NCBI GenBank assembly: GCA_050730675.1
Contig: JBOHNM010000039.1
Location: 1-27,654 of the forward strand
Reading direction: 5' to 3'
DNA length: 27,654 nucleotides
Origin: JBOHNM01 sp050730675
Lineage (GTDB): Bacteria > Planctomycetota > Phycisphaerae > Phycisphaerales > UBA1924
The position numbers were made by a program, and so were the translations under genes. The notes beneath the pieces are model-generated. The model was not told where the DNA came from. It saw only the letters and a list, made by a program, of their open reading frames with translations, and searched no databases. Below, piece after piece: positions 19,926 through 27,654 of the stretch (the first letter of the stretch is position 1; each line of letters opens with the position of its first letter).

Positions 19926-20873
19926 TCAGATCGGACGGGGGTGTTTTTCCGCCTTGGGCGACGGCGGAGCCTTTTCGGAGTTCGAATCCACGGACAGGGC
20001 GCCCGCTCCCAAGAGCATGAGCGCCAACCCCGAAGCGAGCAAGGCCAATTGCCACATCAAGGGCGTCCATGGCTTCGGATCCCACCAGTCATAAGCTGGC
20101 AGCACCCCCAGCATGGTGTTGCCGCTCTGGATCGCCGGCCCGAACTGGGTCAACCACATGGCATTGAGCATCACCATGCACACCAGGAACGCCCCGAGCC
20201 GCGTGAACAGACCGACCAGAAGCAGCGCCCCTGCCAGCAGTTCCGTCAGTGCCGCGGCCCAAGCCAAGTACAGCGGCGTCGCGCCCGCCCCCAGGTAGCT
20301 CGGCCAATACGGTGAAAATGTCTTGCCGCCCTCGCCCGCGCGAGGCAACGCCGCGTTGTGCAGCAGAACCGCCAGGGAATACAACCTCGGCGCGGCCACC
20401 GCCCTCGGGAAATCCTCAGGCTTGTATGTCCCGCCCGTCAAAGTCGTGGCCGTGGTTGTTCCTGTCTGCATCGCCGCCACGACCGGCAGCCCACTCCCAT
20501 CAGCCTGCCCAACCATCGGTCCCGGTTCGCGCGGGGGTGACTTGGACGGTTTGCCCGGGTCCTTCTTCGGCATCCCGCCCGGCAGCGGGATCGGTCGCTC
20601 CGGCGTCACGGCGGGATTCGATGCCGGGGCGGGCGGCGTCGCCGTCCCCGGTTGCGCACCGGTGGGTGCAGTGGGGGGCCTGCTCACCGGCGCAACGACC
20701 TCACGTGTGGGCCGCAGCGACAGCCCCATATTGGCGAGTGCCGCGGCTTCAGCCCCCGCGAATTCCCCATCTTTGAAGACCTTCCCGGCGCCGGCCCACA
20801 AAAACGTCACCGCGAGCATGACCCGCAGCACAACGGGCGCACAGCCAAGCGCGGCTCGGTTTCCTTCGGCCAT
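19926..20873 (-). CDS. DoxX-like membrane protein with Pro-rich insertion
   Basis: From the ATG at 20873 the protein has 315 residues. It looks like a DoxX family protein, small four-helix membrane proteins whose role in respiration or redox stress is not settled. TM1 lies near residues 12-31 (VVLRVMLAVTFLWAGAGKVF). TM2 is near 200-222 (WAAALTELLAGALLLVGLF), TM3 follows at once (LGAFLVCMVMLNAMWLTQFG) and TM4 is near 280-300 (WQLALLASGLALMLLGAGAL). Unlike usual DoxX proteins, about 160 residues separate TM1 from TM2, of which about 100 are a Pro/Gly/Thr-rich linker (residues about 45-150). A longer frame up to 21035 crosses the tRNA-Leu region and is not coding. It begins the series DoxX-like, VWA-like, secreted helical protein. 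Confidence 0.78.
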   Translation of the reverse strand: MAEGNRAALGCAPVVLRVMLAVTFLWAGAGKVFKDGEFAGAEAAALANMGLSLRPTREVVAPVSRPPTAPTGAQPGTATPPAPASNPAVTPERPIPLPGGMPKKDPGKPSKSPPREPGPMVGQADGSGLPVVAAMQTGTTTATTLTGGTYKPEDFPRAVAAPRLYSLAVLLHNAALPRAGEGGKTFSPYWPSYLGAGATPLYLAWAAALTELLAGALLLVGLFTRLGAFLVCMVMLNAMWLTQFGPAIQSGNTMLGVLPAYDWWDPKPWTPLMWQLALLASGLALMLLGAGALSVDSNSEKAPPSPKAEKHPRPI

Positions 20874-20882
20874 CGGCGTTGT

Positions 20883-20977
20883 CCCGTGACACGGGCATCC
20901 TGCCCGCGCGCCTGAAAGTCGCAGGGATCCATCCCGGCGACAACTACTATACAGATCACCGCCGGGCATAGGCCCGG
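20883..20977. repeat. Four inverted repeats packed between the DoxX-like gene and tRNA-Leu
   Basis: Within 95 bases there are four inverted repeats. CCCGTG/CACGGG has one central base (20883-20895). Overlapping it, CGGGCA/TGCCCG has a three-base loop (20892-20906). Next is a long imperfect hairpin, GTCGC-A-GGGAT with ATCCC-G-GCGAC (20918-20941). Last is CCGGGC/GCCCGG with a four-base loop (20962-20977), ending five bases before the tRNA. The first two read like a widespread intergenic repeat; the others may shape the 5' UTR of the minus-strand DoxX-like mRNA. Confidence 0.6.
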
Positions 20978-20982
20978 TCGTC

Positions 20983-21066
20983 GCGGGCGTGGCGGAACTG
21001 GCAGACGCGCGGGATTTAGGTTCCCGTGGCCGCAAGGCCGTGCAGGTTCAATTCCTGTCGCCCGCA
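20983..21066 (+). tRNA. tRNA-Leu (anticodon UAG)
   Basis: This is a class II tRNA of 84 bases. The acceptor arm GCGGGCG (20983-20989) pairs with CGCCCGC (21059-21065), and the discriminator base is A (21066). The anticodon stem CGGGA/TCCCG encloses the loop TTTAGGT with anticodon TAG at 21017-21019, reading CUA and, with modification, other CUN codons. A long variable arm (GGCCGCAAGGCC region) precedes a T arm with GGTTCAATTCC. CCA is not encoded. Upstream, TACTAT or TATACA at 20945-20953 might be a -10 box, but no clear -35 is seen. Confidence 0.96.
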
Positions 21067-21335
21067 TTTCACCGGTCCGTTGCTTGGGGTGTGCGAACGC
21101 GATTGAGAATCGAGTTGAGCGGGGCAAATCGGATGGCCATTGGCCAGCATGTCGCGTGAATCGGATATTACGAACTAAATCCGAATGTAAAGATCTTCTT
21201 AGGGAATCGCCAATTTGACCTTGCGAACCCCCCCGATTACGAGTAATTTGTCCATGTCCTAAGGGTGCAGGCATGTGGCCCGCACTCTATTTGGCAGGTT
21301 TTGGCGCCCGAAAGGGTGCCCGTTGGAGAGAGAGT
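21067..21335 (+). promoter_or_regulatory. Leader region of the giant repeat-protein gene
   Basis: These 269 bases between the tRNA and the giant gene are less G+C-rich than the rest of the window. The hexamer TCGGAT occurs at 21129 and 21161 and its complement ATCCGA at 21179, the latter two forming an inverted repeat with a 12-base spacer, a possible operator. Candidate promoter boxes are TTGCGA (21221-21226) and TAATTT (21244-21249), 17 bases apart; a TTGACC at 21215 has no good partner. AAGGGTGC is repeated at 21261 and 21312. The choice of promoter is weak. Confidence 0.35.
21303..21320 (+). promoter_or_regulatory. 5'-UTR hairpin with GAAA tetraloop before the Shine-Dalgarno
   Basis: GGCGCCC (21303-21309), GAAA (21310-21313) and GGGTGCC (21314-21320) form a seven-pair stem with a single G-U pair and a GNRA tetraloop. 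It ends four bases before the GGAG at 21325-21328 that serves the ATG at 21336 (seven-base spacing). So stable a stem could stabilise the long mRNA, dock in a larger RNA fold or affect ribosome entry. I see no match to a known riboswitch. Confidence 0.6.
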
Positions 21336-24300
21336 ATGACCTTCGCCCACAACGCTATGCGTCCGTCTGTTCGTTCGACCTCTGTCGGTCCGCGCGCAAT
21401 CTTTGCCGCTGCGGGCGCCGCCATGGCGATCGGAGCTTCGGCCCATGGCCAGACGGCCACGTGGAACCTCAACAACCCTGGCCCGTGGGACACGACCACC
21501 TCCAACTGGCTCATCAGCAACGCCGCGGCGACGTTCCCCAGCACGCCCGGCTCGATCGCGGTCTTCGGCAATGTCATCACGGCCGGCCGAACGCTCACGA
21601 TCGCTCCCGGCGGGATCACCACCGGTCAGATCGACTTCAACAGCCCAGGCCTGCTCTTCTACACGATCGGCAACGCCGCCGGCAACTCCCTCACACTCAA
21701 CAACAACGCCTCCGACGCGGTTATCAACGTCGGCCGCAGTGTTGTGGGTGCGCAGACCTACGCCGGCGTCGGCGGTGACACGATCTCCACCAGCCCGCTG
21801 ACGTTCACGAACAACCTCAGCATCAACAACAACGCCACGTTCGCCACCACGGACCTGACGATCGCCAGCCCGATCAGCCACACCGGCGCGGGGAGCGCGA
21901 TCAACGTCTCCGGCCGCGGCAACACCAGCCTCAGCGGCCTGATCAACAACACTGTCGGCAGCATCAGCAACTCCGGCCCGGGCACGCTCAACCTCAGCAA
22001 CACCTCCAACGCCTTCGTCGGCAGCATGAACGTCAGCGGCGGCGGGGTACTCGCCATCTTCGGCACCAGCGATGCCATCATGGGTAACTCGAGCAACGGG
22101 TTCAATCTCTCGAATGGCGGCACCGTTCGCTTCGCTTCCGCGTCTCCGATCACCGTCGGCAGCTCCCGCGTCTTCAATCTGGGCACGGGCGGCGGCGGCA
22201 TCGATATCGCCAGCGGCGCGACGGTCACCGCGGCCGGCACCGGCCAGTTCACCGGCGGCGGTCCACTGGCTCTGACGCTCACAGCGGGCACCACAGCTGG
22301 AACGCTTTCGGTTGAAGGCGCCAATGCGGGTTACACTGGTGCGATCAGCATTGGAGGCGGCGCGCAACAGATTGGTAGCGCGATGACCCAGCGCCTCTTC
22401 CAGACCAATAGCGGTGGCGGCGCCACCCTACGCCTCCAAAATGCCGGCACACTGGCCAACGCCAGCAGCGTGACGGTGGGGAACAACGCCAACCTGGTGA
22501 TTACCCAGCCGACAACCGCCGTTACCGGCCGCCTCGGAAGCGCACCGCTCACGTTCAATAATGGTCGCTTCCAGTACAACACCAGCGCCAACGGCGGCGT
22601 TGCGATCAACGACACGTTCGGCAACGTCACCATCAACGGCATGGCAACCTTCTCAGGCTCGACGGCGGCAGGTCCCGCGGCTGGGACAACGCTGAACTTC
22701 GGCACGTTGACTCGGAATGACAATGCCACTATCGCATTCCGAGCCCCCGCCTCCGGAACAGGGTCCATCGGCGGCGCCGCCAGCACGGGCGAGCGCTACC
22801 TCTTCTCGGGCATGGCCGACTCCGGCGGCAGCGGCACGAGCCGCGGCGTTGTGCCCTGGGCCTCATATATCAACTCGACGACCGGTACAGACTTCCTGAC
22901 GCTCGCGACCTACGACAGCAACGGCTTCCGTCAACTCGCGGCCACGGAGTGGACTCCGGCCACAACCACGCTCACTGCCGGCGTCAACAACAACGTACAG
23001 GGCACCATCAATAACCCCGGTGTGATCGCCGTTCAGTCGATCCTCAACACCACCGGCACGCCGAACTTCACTGGCACTGGAACAATCACGGTCACCAGCG
23101 GCGCCTTCCAGGTCTTCAACACCACGACAGTCAACGGCCCATCCCTGAACTTCCCCAACGGCGGTTACTTGCACCTCGGGTTCCCTGTCAACGTCCAAGG
23201 CACCAGCGCCATCGCTGGCACCAATGGCATCGTCGCCAGCGCGTTCGGGGGTACCAGCAGCAGCACGAGCTATCGACTCAATCTCACCGGCACCACCGCA
23301 AACACGTTTACCGGCGGCCTATTCGCCAACGGCCAGGCGCAGGTCACGTTCACCGCCAACAACCAACTTGGGCAGGACGGGGGCGGCCTCAACGCCGGAG
23401 CGATCACCCTTGGTGGCGGCCAACTCTTGTACATTCCGACCTCGGCGACGGCGGCGAGCCTGAGCGATTCCGGCAACAACCGTTCGATCTTTGTCAACGC
23501 TGCAAGCGGCACGATCGGCACCGCGTTCGCCGGCGCCACGATGACGATCCCCGGCTCGATCAGCGGCTCGGGCCAGATGCAATTCGGTGGCGGCACCAGC
23601 ACCAGCGCGACCGGCATCGTCGAGTTGACCAACTCCTCCGCCAACACCTACTCCGGTGGCACACTCATCTCCACGGGCATTCTTCGCACAAGCAACACCA
23701 ATCAACTCGGTACTGGCACTGTTTTCCTCAACGGCGGCACGCTGCAGGCCGGCGCACCCCTTACTTTCGCCTCCGCTCCCACGGTGATCGCGACCTCGAC
23801 GATCGACACCAACGGCAACAACATCAATCTGAACGGCGGCCTCAACGGAAACGGCGGCAGCTTGGGCGCCGGCGCGACCTCCCTGGCCCTCACCCGCAAC
23901 GGCGCCGGCACCATCACTGTTGGGGGCGAAAGCACCTACGCCGGTTCGCTCTCACTCACGGCCCTCAGCGGCACCTTCGAGATCAGCGGCAACGGACGCA
24001 TGTCCTCGCTCGGCGCCGTCGCCGCCAACCGCTCCACCATCTTCAACATCAACGACTCGGCCACTCAACTCTCTGACCGCACGGGTGCCAACACCAACAT
24101 CACCCTCGCCAACGGCGGCGTCGCCGGCGGCGCCACGATGAACCTGACCACCAACGCCGCGGGCAGCACCTTCACCCTCGGCAGTCTCACCGTCAGCGGC
24201 GGCGGTGCCGGCCAGGTCAACAACAGCTTCCTGAACCTCCTCGACGGCGGCTCGGGCAACAACACGGTAATGTTCCAGAGCCTGGCCTCGATCAACACCA

Positions 24301-27251
24301 ACAACACACTCAACATCGTCGGATCAACCAACCTCGGCACGCTGACCTCCGGCGTCGGCAGCCACATCTTCTTCGCCACTGCGCCGCTGCTGTCCGGCGG
24401 CGTCATCCCCAACGTGGTCTTCACCGGCTTCGGCGGCACCAACGTCCCCGCCACCTACGACGCCTCGCTCGGCGTCATCGCCTTCATCCAGACCACCGGT
24501 TCGTTCATCGACAACATCAACAGCGTCGGCCCCGGTTCGATCACGCCGACCAACACCAACTTCGTCACCAACGCCGCGACGACCGCCAACCTCGGCGCCA
24601 CGATCTCCGGCCTCACCATCGCCGGCCACGTCGTCACCAACATGCCCGGCACCTACGCCCCGCAGGCCGGCAACGCCAACGCCGGCACCAACAACCTGGT
24701 CCTCACCGGCGGCAACCTGACGACCACCACCGGCCCATCATCGATTACTTCGGCATCGGCCTCGACCGTGCAGTTCGGTTCCAGCGGCAACGTCGCCGCC
24801 AACTTCACCATCGGCACCGGTGCGAACCTGACGATCGACCCGAACGTGACGCTCAGCACCACCGGCGCGCTGAACAAGACCGGCGCCGGCAACTTGATCA
24901 TCAACGGCACCAACAACATCACCGGCATCTACAACGCCACGGCCGGCACTGTCTTCCTCCCCGCTTCGGGCTCCACTTCCGCCGGCCTCACCGGCTCCGC
25001 CTCCGGCACGATCAACCTCGGTGGCGGCACGCTGTCGATCAACGGCCCCGCCGGCTCCAACTCCTCGGCCACGGTCCTGGCCGGCACCGGCAACTTGACA
25101 CTCGTCGCCGCCAATGCATCCACCCAGACCCTTTCGGGCGCGAACACCTTCGCGGGGGCGATCAACGTCAACGGCGGCACACTCGTCGCCGGTGGCGCCA
25201 CCTCACTCGGCAACGCCGCAAACGCCGTTACGGTCGGCAACGGCGGCACACTCGGGTTCGGTGGCGTAGCCATCGCCGCCACCAACCCGGTGAGCATCAC
25301 CGGAGTCGGTGCGGCAGGCCGCAACGGCGCCATCGATAACATCACGGGCACCAGCTCCTTCGCCGGGCCGATCACGCTCACAGGCAACGCCACCATCGGC
25401 GCGACCGCCGGCTCGCTCACGCTCTCCGGCGGTCTGCTCGGCGCCGGCGTCCCGACTTTCAACCCCGCTGCAAGCACAACGATCACGCTCTCGACCGTGG
25501 CCCTCAACATCGGCGCCAATGACCTCAACCAGGTCGGCGCCGGCACGCTCGTGCTCCCCAACCTCGCCAACACGCTTGCCAACGTCAACGCCTCGGGCGG
25601 CGGCTTCGTCCGGGCCAGCGCTGACAACAACCTCGGCGCGACCACCAACGCGATCAACCTCACCAACCTCAGCTCGTTCCAATACGGGGCCTCGTTCGCT
25701 CTTAACGCCGTCCGGCCGATCACCGTCGGCGCAGGCGGCGGCGGCATCGATACCAACACGTTCAGCGCGGCCCTCTCACAGGGAATCACCGGCTCCGGCA
25801 GCTTCTACAAGTTCGGCACCGGCACGCTGACCATGAATGGGGCATCCAGCTACCTCGGTGATACCAACATCCGCGCCGGTGTGATCGCCCTCGGCGTCTC
25901 CAACGCACTGGCCAACACCAACCTCTTCATCGGCGACCCTGCCGCCAGCAACACGACCTCTCAGCTCGCTCTGGGCGGGTTCAACCAGACCGTGTCAAGC
26001 CTCACCTTCTACGGCCGCGGCAACGGCAACGTCGCGCCCGTCGTAGGCGTCGGTACGCTAACCGTCAACGGCTCGATCAGCTACATCGACAATACCGCGG
26101 CCCCCGGCAATGCGTTCCCGATGACCCTCGGTACCGCCGGCAGCACCATCCTTGACCTGGGCGGTTCGGTCCGCGCCTTCAACCTCTCGGGCCAGAACAA
26201 CACCGTCGATCTCACGATCGCCGCGGTAATCCAGAACGGCGGCGTCAACTTCACCGGCACCCCAAGTTCCTTCAACGCCAGCACCGCCGCCATGACACTC
26301 AGCGCCGTCAATACATACGTGGGCGCAACCACCGTCAATCGCGGCGTGCTCAACGCCGGAGTCGCCGGCGCCCTGCCCGCCGCGACCGACGTCACGATGG
26401 CCAACGCCGTCGCCGGTCAGAACGCCACGCTCAACCTCGCCACCGGCGCCCAGACCATCGCCAGCCTTGCGACCTCCGGCGGCGCCATCGGCGCCAACAA
26501 CCTCGTCACGATGAACGCTAACAATCTCACCATCTCTGGTGCGGCCAACACCACCTTCAATGGCATCATCAGTGGCTCGGCCCAGTTGCTCCGCTCAGGC
26601 GCCGGTTCCACCAACCTTACCAACGCAAACCTCTACTCCGGCGGCACCGCTATCTCCAGCGGCGCCAGCCTCTATGTCAACAACACCACCGGCAGCGCCG
26701 TCGGCACTGGCAACGTCACCGTCGCCATCAACTCCACCCTCGGCGGCTCGGGCATCATCAACATCGGCACCAACCTCATCAGCGTCGCCGCCGGCGGCAA
26801 TCTCTCACCCGGCAACAGCCCGGGCATCCTGACCACCACCTCGAACGTCACCATGGCCGCGACCTCGAACCTCGTGATCGAGATCAACGGCACCAACGTC
26901 GGCACCGACTATGACCAGCTCGTCGTCAACGGCGCCCCCAACACCATCAACATCACCGGCGCGAATCTCAGTGCCACGCTCGGATGGGTCCCCAACGGCA
27001 TCATCGACTACTTCATCGTCTCCAACAACACCAACAACGCCATCGTGGGGACCTTCGCCGGTCTCCCCGAGGGCCAGATCTTCTTCATCGGCGGCAACCA
27101 AGCCACCATCACCTACCTCGCCGATGCCGGCAACAACTCATTCACCGGCGGCAACGACATCGCCCTCCGCATCGTCCCGACCCCGGGCGCGGGCGGCCTG
27201 CTGATGTTTGCCGGCCTCATCGCCTCCAACCGTCGCCGCCGCGCCGCCTGA
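21336..27251 (+). CDS. Giant secreted autotransporter-type beta-strand-repeat protein with PEP-CTERM-like tail
   Basis: The 1971-residue protein is probably exported as a long beta-helix to the cell surface or matrix. The ATG at 21336 has GGAG seven bases upstream and opens a signal peptide (hydrophobic FAAAGAAMAIGASA, probable cut near residue 38); starting at 21273 would add 21 residues. A WDTTTSNW opening follows, usual in this family. Repeats of the PATR type (N-x-Y/F-x-G-x-x-x-x-x-x-G-x-L) occur at about 22008, 22322, 23301, 23643, 23932, 25143, 25849, 26310 and 26628, for example NTYSGGTLISTGIL and NTFAGAINVNGGTL. GGNLSPGNSPGIL and YDQLVVNG mark the conserved C-terminal module. There is no autotransporter barrel. 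The end is VPTPGAGGLLMFAGLIASN plus four Arg, a sorting-like tail with P-T-P instead of P-E-P. It is rich in Asn, Thr, Gly and Ala, and I saw no cysteine in its final 200 residues. Ligand or function is unknown. Confidence 0.9.
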   Translation: MTFAHNAMRPSVRSTSVGPRAIFAAAGAAMAIGASAHGQTATWNLNNPGPWDTTTSNWLISNAAATFPSTPGSIAVFGNVITAGRTLTIAPGGITTGQIDFNSPGLLFYTIGNAAGNSLTLNNNASDAVINVGRSVVGAQTYAGVGGDTISTSPLTFTNNLSINNNATFATTDLTIASPISHTGAGSAINVSGRGNTSLSGLINNTVGSISNSGPGTLNLSNTSNAFVGSMNVSGGGVLAIFGTSDAIMGNSSNGFNLSNGGTVRFASASPITVGSSRVFNLGTGGGGIDIASGATVTAAGTGQFTGGGPLALTLTAGTTAGTLSVEGANAGYTGAISIGGGAQQIGSAMTQRLFQTNSGGGATLRLQNAGTLANASSVTVGNNANLVITQPTTAVTGRLGSAPLTFNNGRFQYNTSANGGVAINDTFGNVTINGMATFSGSTAAGPAAGTTLNFGTLTRNDNATIAFRAPASGTGSIGGAASTGERYLFSGMADSGGSGTSRGVVPWASYINSTTGTDFLTLATYDSNGFRQLAATEWTPATTTLTAGVNNNVQGTINNPGVIAVQSILNTTGTPNFTGTGTITVTSGAFQVFNTTTVNGPSLNFPNGGYLHLGFPVNVQGTSAIAGTNGIVASAFGGTSSSTSYRLNLTGTTANTFTGGLFANGQAQVTFTANNQLGQDGGGLNAGAITLGGGQLLYIPTSATAASLSDSGNNRSIFVNAASGTIGTAFAGATMTIPGSISGSGQMQFGGGTSTSATGIVELTNSSANTYSGGTLISTGILRTSNTNQLGTGTVFLNGGTLQAGAPLTFASAPTVIATSTIDTNGNNINLNGGLNGNGGSLGAGATSLALTRNGAGTITVGGESTYAGSLSLTALSGTFEISGNGRMSSLGAVAANRSTIFNINDSATQLSDRTGANTNITLANGGVAGGATMNLTTNAAGSTFTLGSLTVSGGGAGQVNNSFLNLLDGGSGNNTVMFQSLASINTNNTLNIVGSTNLGTLTSGVGSHIFFATAPLLSGGVIPNVVFTGFGGTNVPATYDASLGVIAFIQTTGSFIDNINSVGPGSITPTNTNFVTNAATTANLGATISGLTIAGHVVTNMPGTYAPQAGNANAGTNNLVLTGGNLTTTTGPSSITSASASTVQFGSSGNVAANFTIGTGANLTIDPNVTLSTTGALNKTGAGNLIINGTNNITGIYNATAGTVFLPASGSTSAGLTGSASGTINLGGGTLSINGPAGSNSSATVLAGTGNLTLVAANASTQTLSGANTFAGAINVNGGTLVAGGATSLGNAANAVTVGNGGTLGFGGVAIAATNPVSITGVGAAGRNGAIDNITGTSSFAGPITLTGNATIGATAGSLTLSGGLLGAGVPTFNPAASTTITLSTVALNIGANDLNQVGAGTLVLPNLANTLANVNASGGGFVRASADNNLGATTNAINLTNLSSFQYGASFALNAVRPITVGAGGGGIDTNTFSAALSQGITGSGSFYKFGTGTLTMNGASSYLGDTNIRAGVIALGVSNALANTNLFIGDPAASNTTSQLALGGFNQTVSSLTFYGRGNGNVAPVVGVGTLTVNGSISYIDNTAAPGNAFPMTLGTAGSTILDLGGSVRAFNLSGQNNTVDLTIAAVIQNGGVNFTGTPSSFNASTAAMTLSAVNTYVGATTVNRGVLNAGVAGALPAATDVTMANAVAGQNATLNLATGAQTIASLATSGGAIGANNLVTMNANNLTISGAANTTFNGIISGSAQLLRSGAGSTNLTNANLYSGGTAISSGASLYVNNTTGSAVGTGNVTVAINSTLGGSGIINIGTNLISVAAGGNLSPGNSPGILTTTSNVTMAATSNLVIEINGTNVGTDYDQLVVNGAPNTINITGANLSATLGWVPNGIIDYFIVSNNTNNAIVGTFAGLPEGQIFFIGGNQATITYLADAGNNSFTGGNDIALRIVPTPGAGGLLMFAGLIASNRRRRAA

Positions 27252-27281
27252 CGCACCCGACCACAACTCCGTCCTATGCCA

Positions 27282-27308
27282 CCGCCCTTGGCCGCCCGGG
27301 GCGGTTTT
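27282..27308 (+). terminator. Rho-independent terminator of the giant gene
   Basis: CCGCCC (27282-27287) pairs with GGGCGG (27299-27304) over an 11-base loop, followed by TTTT (27305-27308). It begins 30 bases after the stop codon at 27251. A second CCGCCC (27292) could not form a usable loop with the same right arm. The T run is short, so strength is uncertain. Confidence 0.6.
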
Positions 27309-27565
27309 CATTTACTCAAATGCGGACGTAAACCAATTGATCACGCTTGCCGCCTGACCGCTCGTTCGCGCGTCGCGCCTCCCACGTCAGCGTGTCCGAT
27401 AACCGCCACTTCCGGGGAGAATGAAGCCAGGATGAAAGACCCTCACACAATCCTCAGAGGATTGGCTTCACAATTCAGCACTTTTCGCTTGCATAACCGG
27501 ACCAATTGTTGTATTGTCACGCTGAACCAAGGTGAGGGAGAGAGGTTCCCTTTCATCTTGGCGCA
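27309..27565. other. Intergenic region with nested palindromes and a possible promoter
   Basis: No gene is evident here. CAATCCTC/GAGGATTG (27448-27464) is a perfect 17-base palindrome with one central base. GAAGCCA (27423-27429) and TGGCTTC (27463-27469) form an outer inverted repeat that shares bases with it. Downstream, TTGCAT (27489-27494) and TATTGT (27512-27517) are spaced by 17 bases and might be -35 and -10 boxes. AGGGA/TCCCT (27535-27551) could form a small leader hairpin. An operator and promoter for a gene beyond the window is a reasonable reading, but weak. Confidence 0.4.
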
Positions 27566-27654
27566 ATGAGGTCCGGCAAACACCTGAGACGGGCAGGTAT
27601 GGGTTGTCCGTCAGGGTGCCCTTGCGGTCGTTGTTTTTTGCGGCTCGCCATCGG
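27566..27654 (+). CDS. Possible start of a further gene, cut by window edge
   Basis: An ATG at 27566 opens a frame that stays open to the window end, about 29 codons, with a second in-frame ATG at 27599. It encodes a basic start (MRSGKHLRRAG) followed by a cysteine-rich stretch (GCPSGCPCGRC) and a few hydrophobic residues. It lacks a Shine-Dalgarno. A different frame from GTG at 27615, or a minus-strand gene entering from the right and ending near 27550, are just as possible. I do not recognise it. Confidence 0.2.
   Translation, partial: MRSGKHLRRAGMGCPSGCPCGRCFLRLAI

Noticed and set aside
20874..21035. N-terminal extension of the DoxX-like gene
   Set aside because: It runs through the tRNA-Leu gene and its hairpins; the ATG at 20873 just before the first membrane helix is the better start.
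21240..21335. Possible cyclic-di-GMP (GEMM) riboswitch in the giant-gene leader
   Set aside because: The GAAA hairpin and GGGTGCC suggested it, but the conserved core and the paired elements of that class are not in order.
24929..25789. Long minus-strand open frame (286 codons) inside the giant repeat gene, with several similar ones nearby
   Set aside because: The repeated GGC/ACC/AAC/GCC codons of the repeat protein leave the other frames free of stops. The antisense product is Pro/Ala/Val-rich without family motifs.

Overview
The window is a gene-dense, high-G+C stretch with little intergenic space. It looks like a chromosome of a planctomycete, most likely of the Phycisphaerae type. The reasons are a giant secreted beta-strand-repeat protein ending in a PEP-CTERM-like tail with P-T-P in place of P-E-P, a planctomycete-style membrane VWA-like protein beside a DoxX-like protein, an ECF sigma factor beside a non-zinc membrane partner, and frequent starts without a Shine-Dalgarno sequence. 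This placement is an inference from gene content; no rRNA is present to confirm it.

Layout. (1) 1-3041, minus strand: der (ribosome-assembly GTPase with a long charged tail) then kbl (cut by the window edge). (2) 3149-3778, plus: an MgtC/SapB-like membrane protein, divergent from der. (3) 3798-5285, minus: purB of the type resembling eukaryotic adenylosuccinate lyase, with an internal block of lower G+C. (4) 5354-7829, plus: a ParD/ParE-type toxin-antitoxin pair, then an ECF sigma factor and its probable membrane anti-sigma partner. (5) 15217 down to 7845, minus: a probable six-gene operon pdxJ - dinB-like - GNAT - dapA - folC - leuS, covering pyridoxal phosphate, lysine/cell wall, folate and tRNA charging. 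(6) 15390-16676, plus: a GT-B glycosyltransferase, convergent with (7) 20873 down to 16684, minus: a three-gene envelope cluster of a DoxX-like protein, a VWA-like membrane protein and a secreted helical protein. (8) 20983-21066, plus: tRNA-Leu(UAG). (9) 21336-27251, plus: a 1971-residue autotransporter-type beta-strand-repeat surface protein with a 5'-UTR hairpin and a downstream terminator. (10) 27309-27654: mostly non-coding, with palindromes and perhaps the start of another gene.

How the genes fit together. The window mixes housekeeping genes with envelope and surface functions. The conserved genes run in long minus-strand transcription units. The accessory genes (toxin-antitoxin, sigma/anti-sigma, glycosyltransferase, DoxX/VWA cluster, giant repeat protein) sit between or beside them.

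The best candidates for something undescribed are the DoxX/VWA/helical-protein cluster, the hairpin-controlled giant surface protein and the mosaic purB. None is proven by sequence alone. No CRISPR array, transposase, prophage gene or rRNA was seen.
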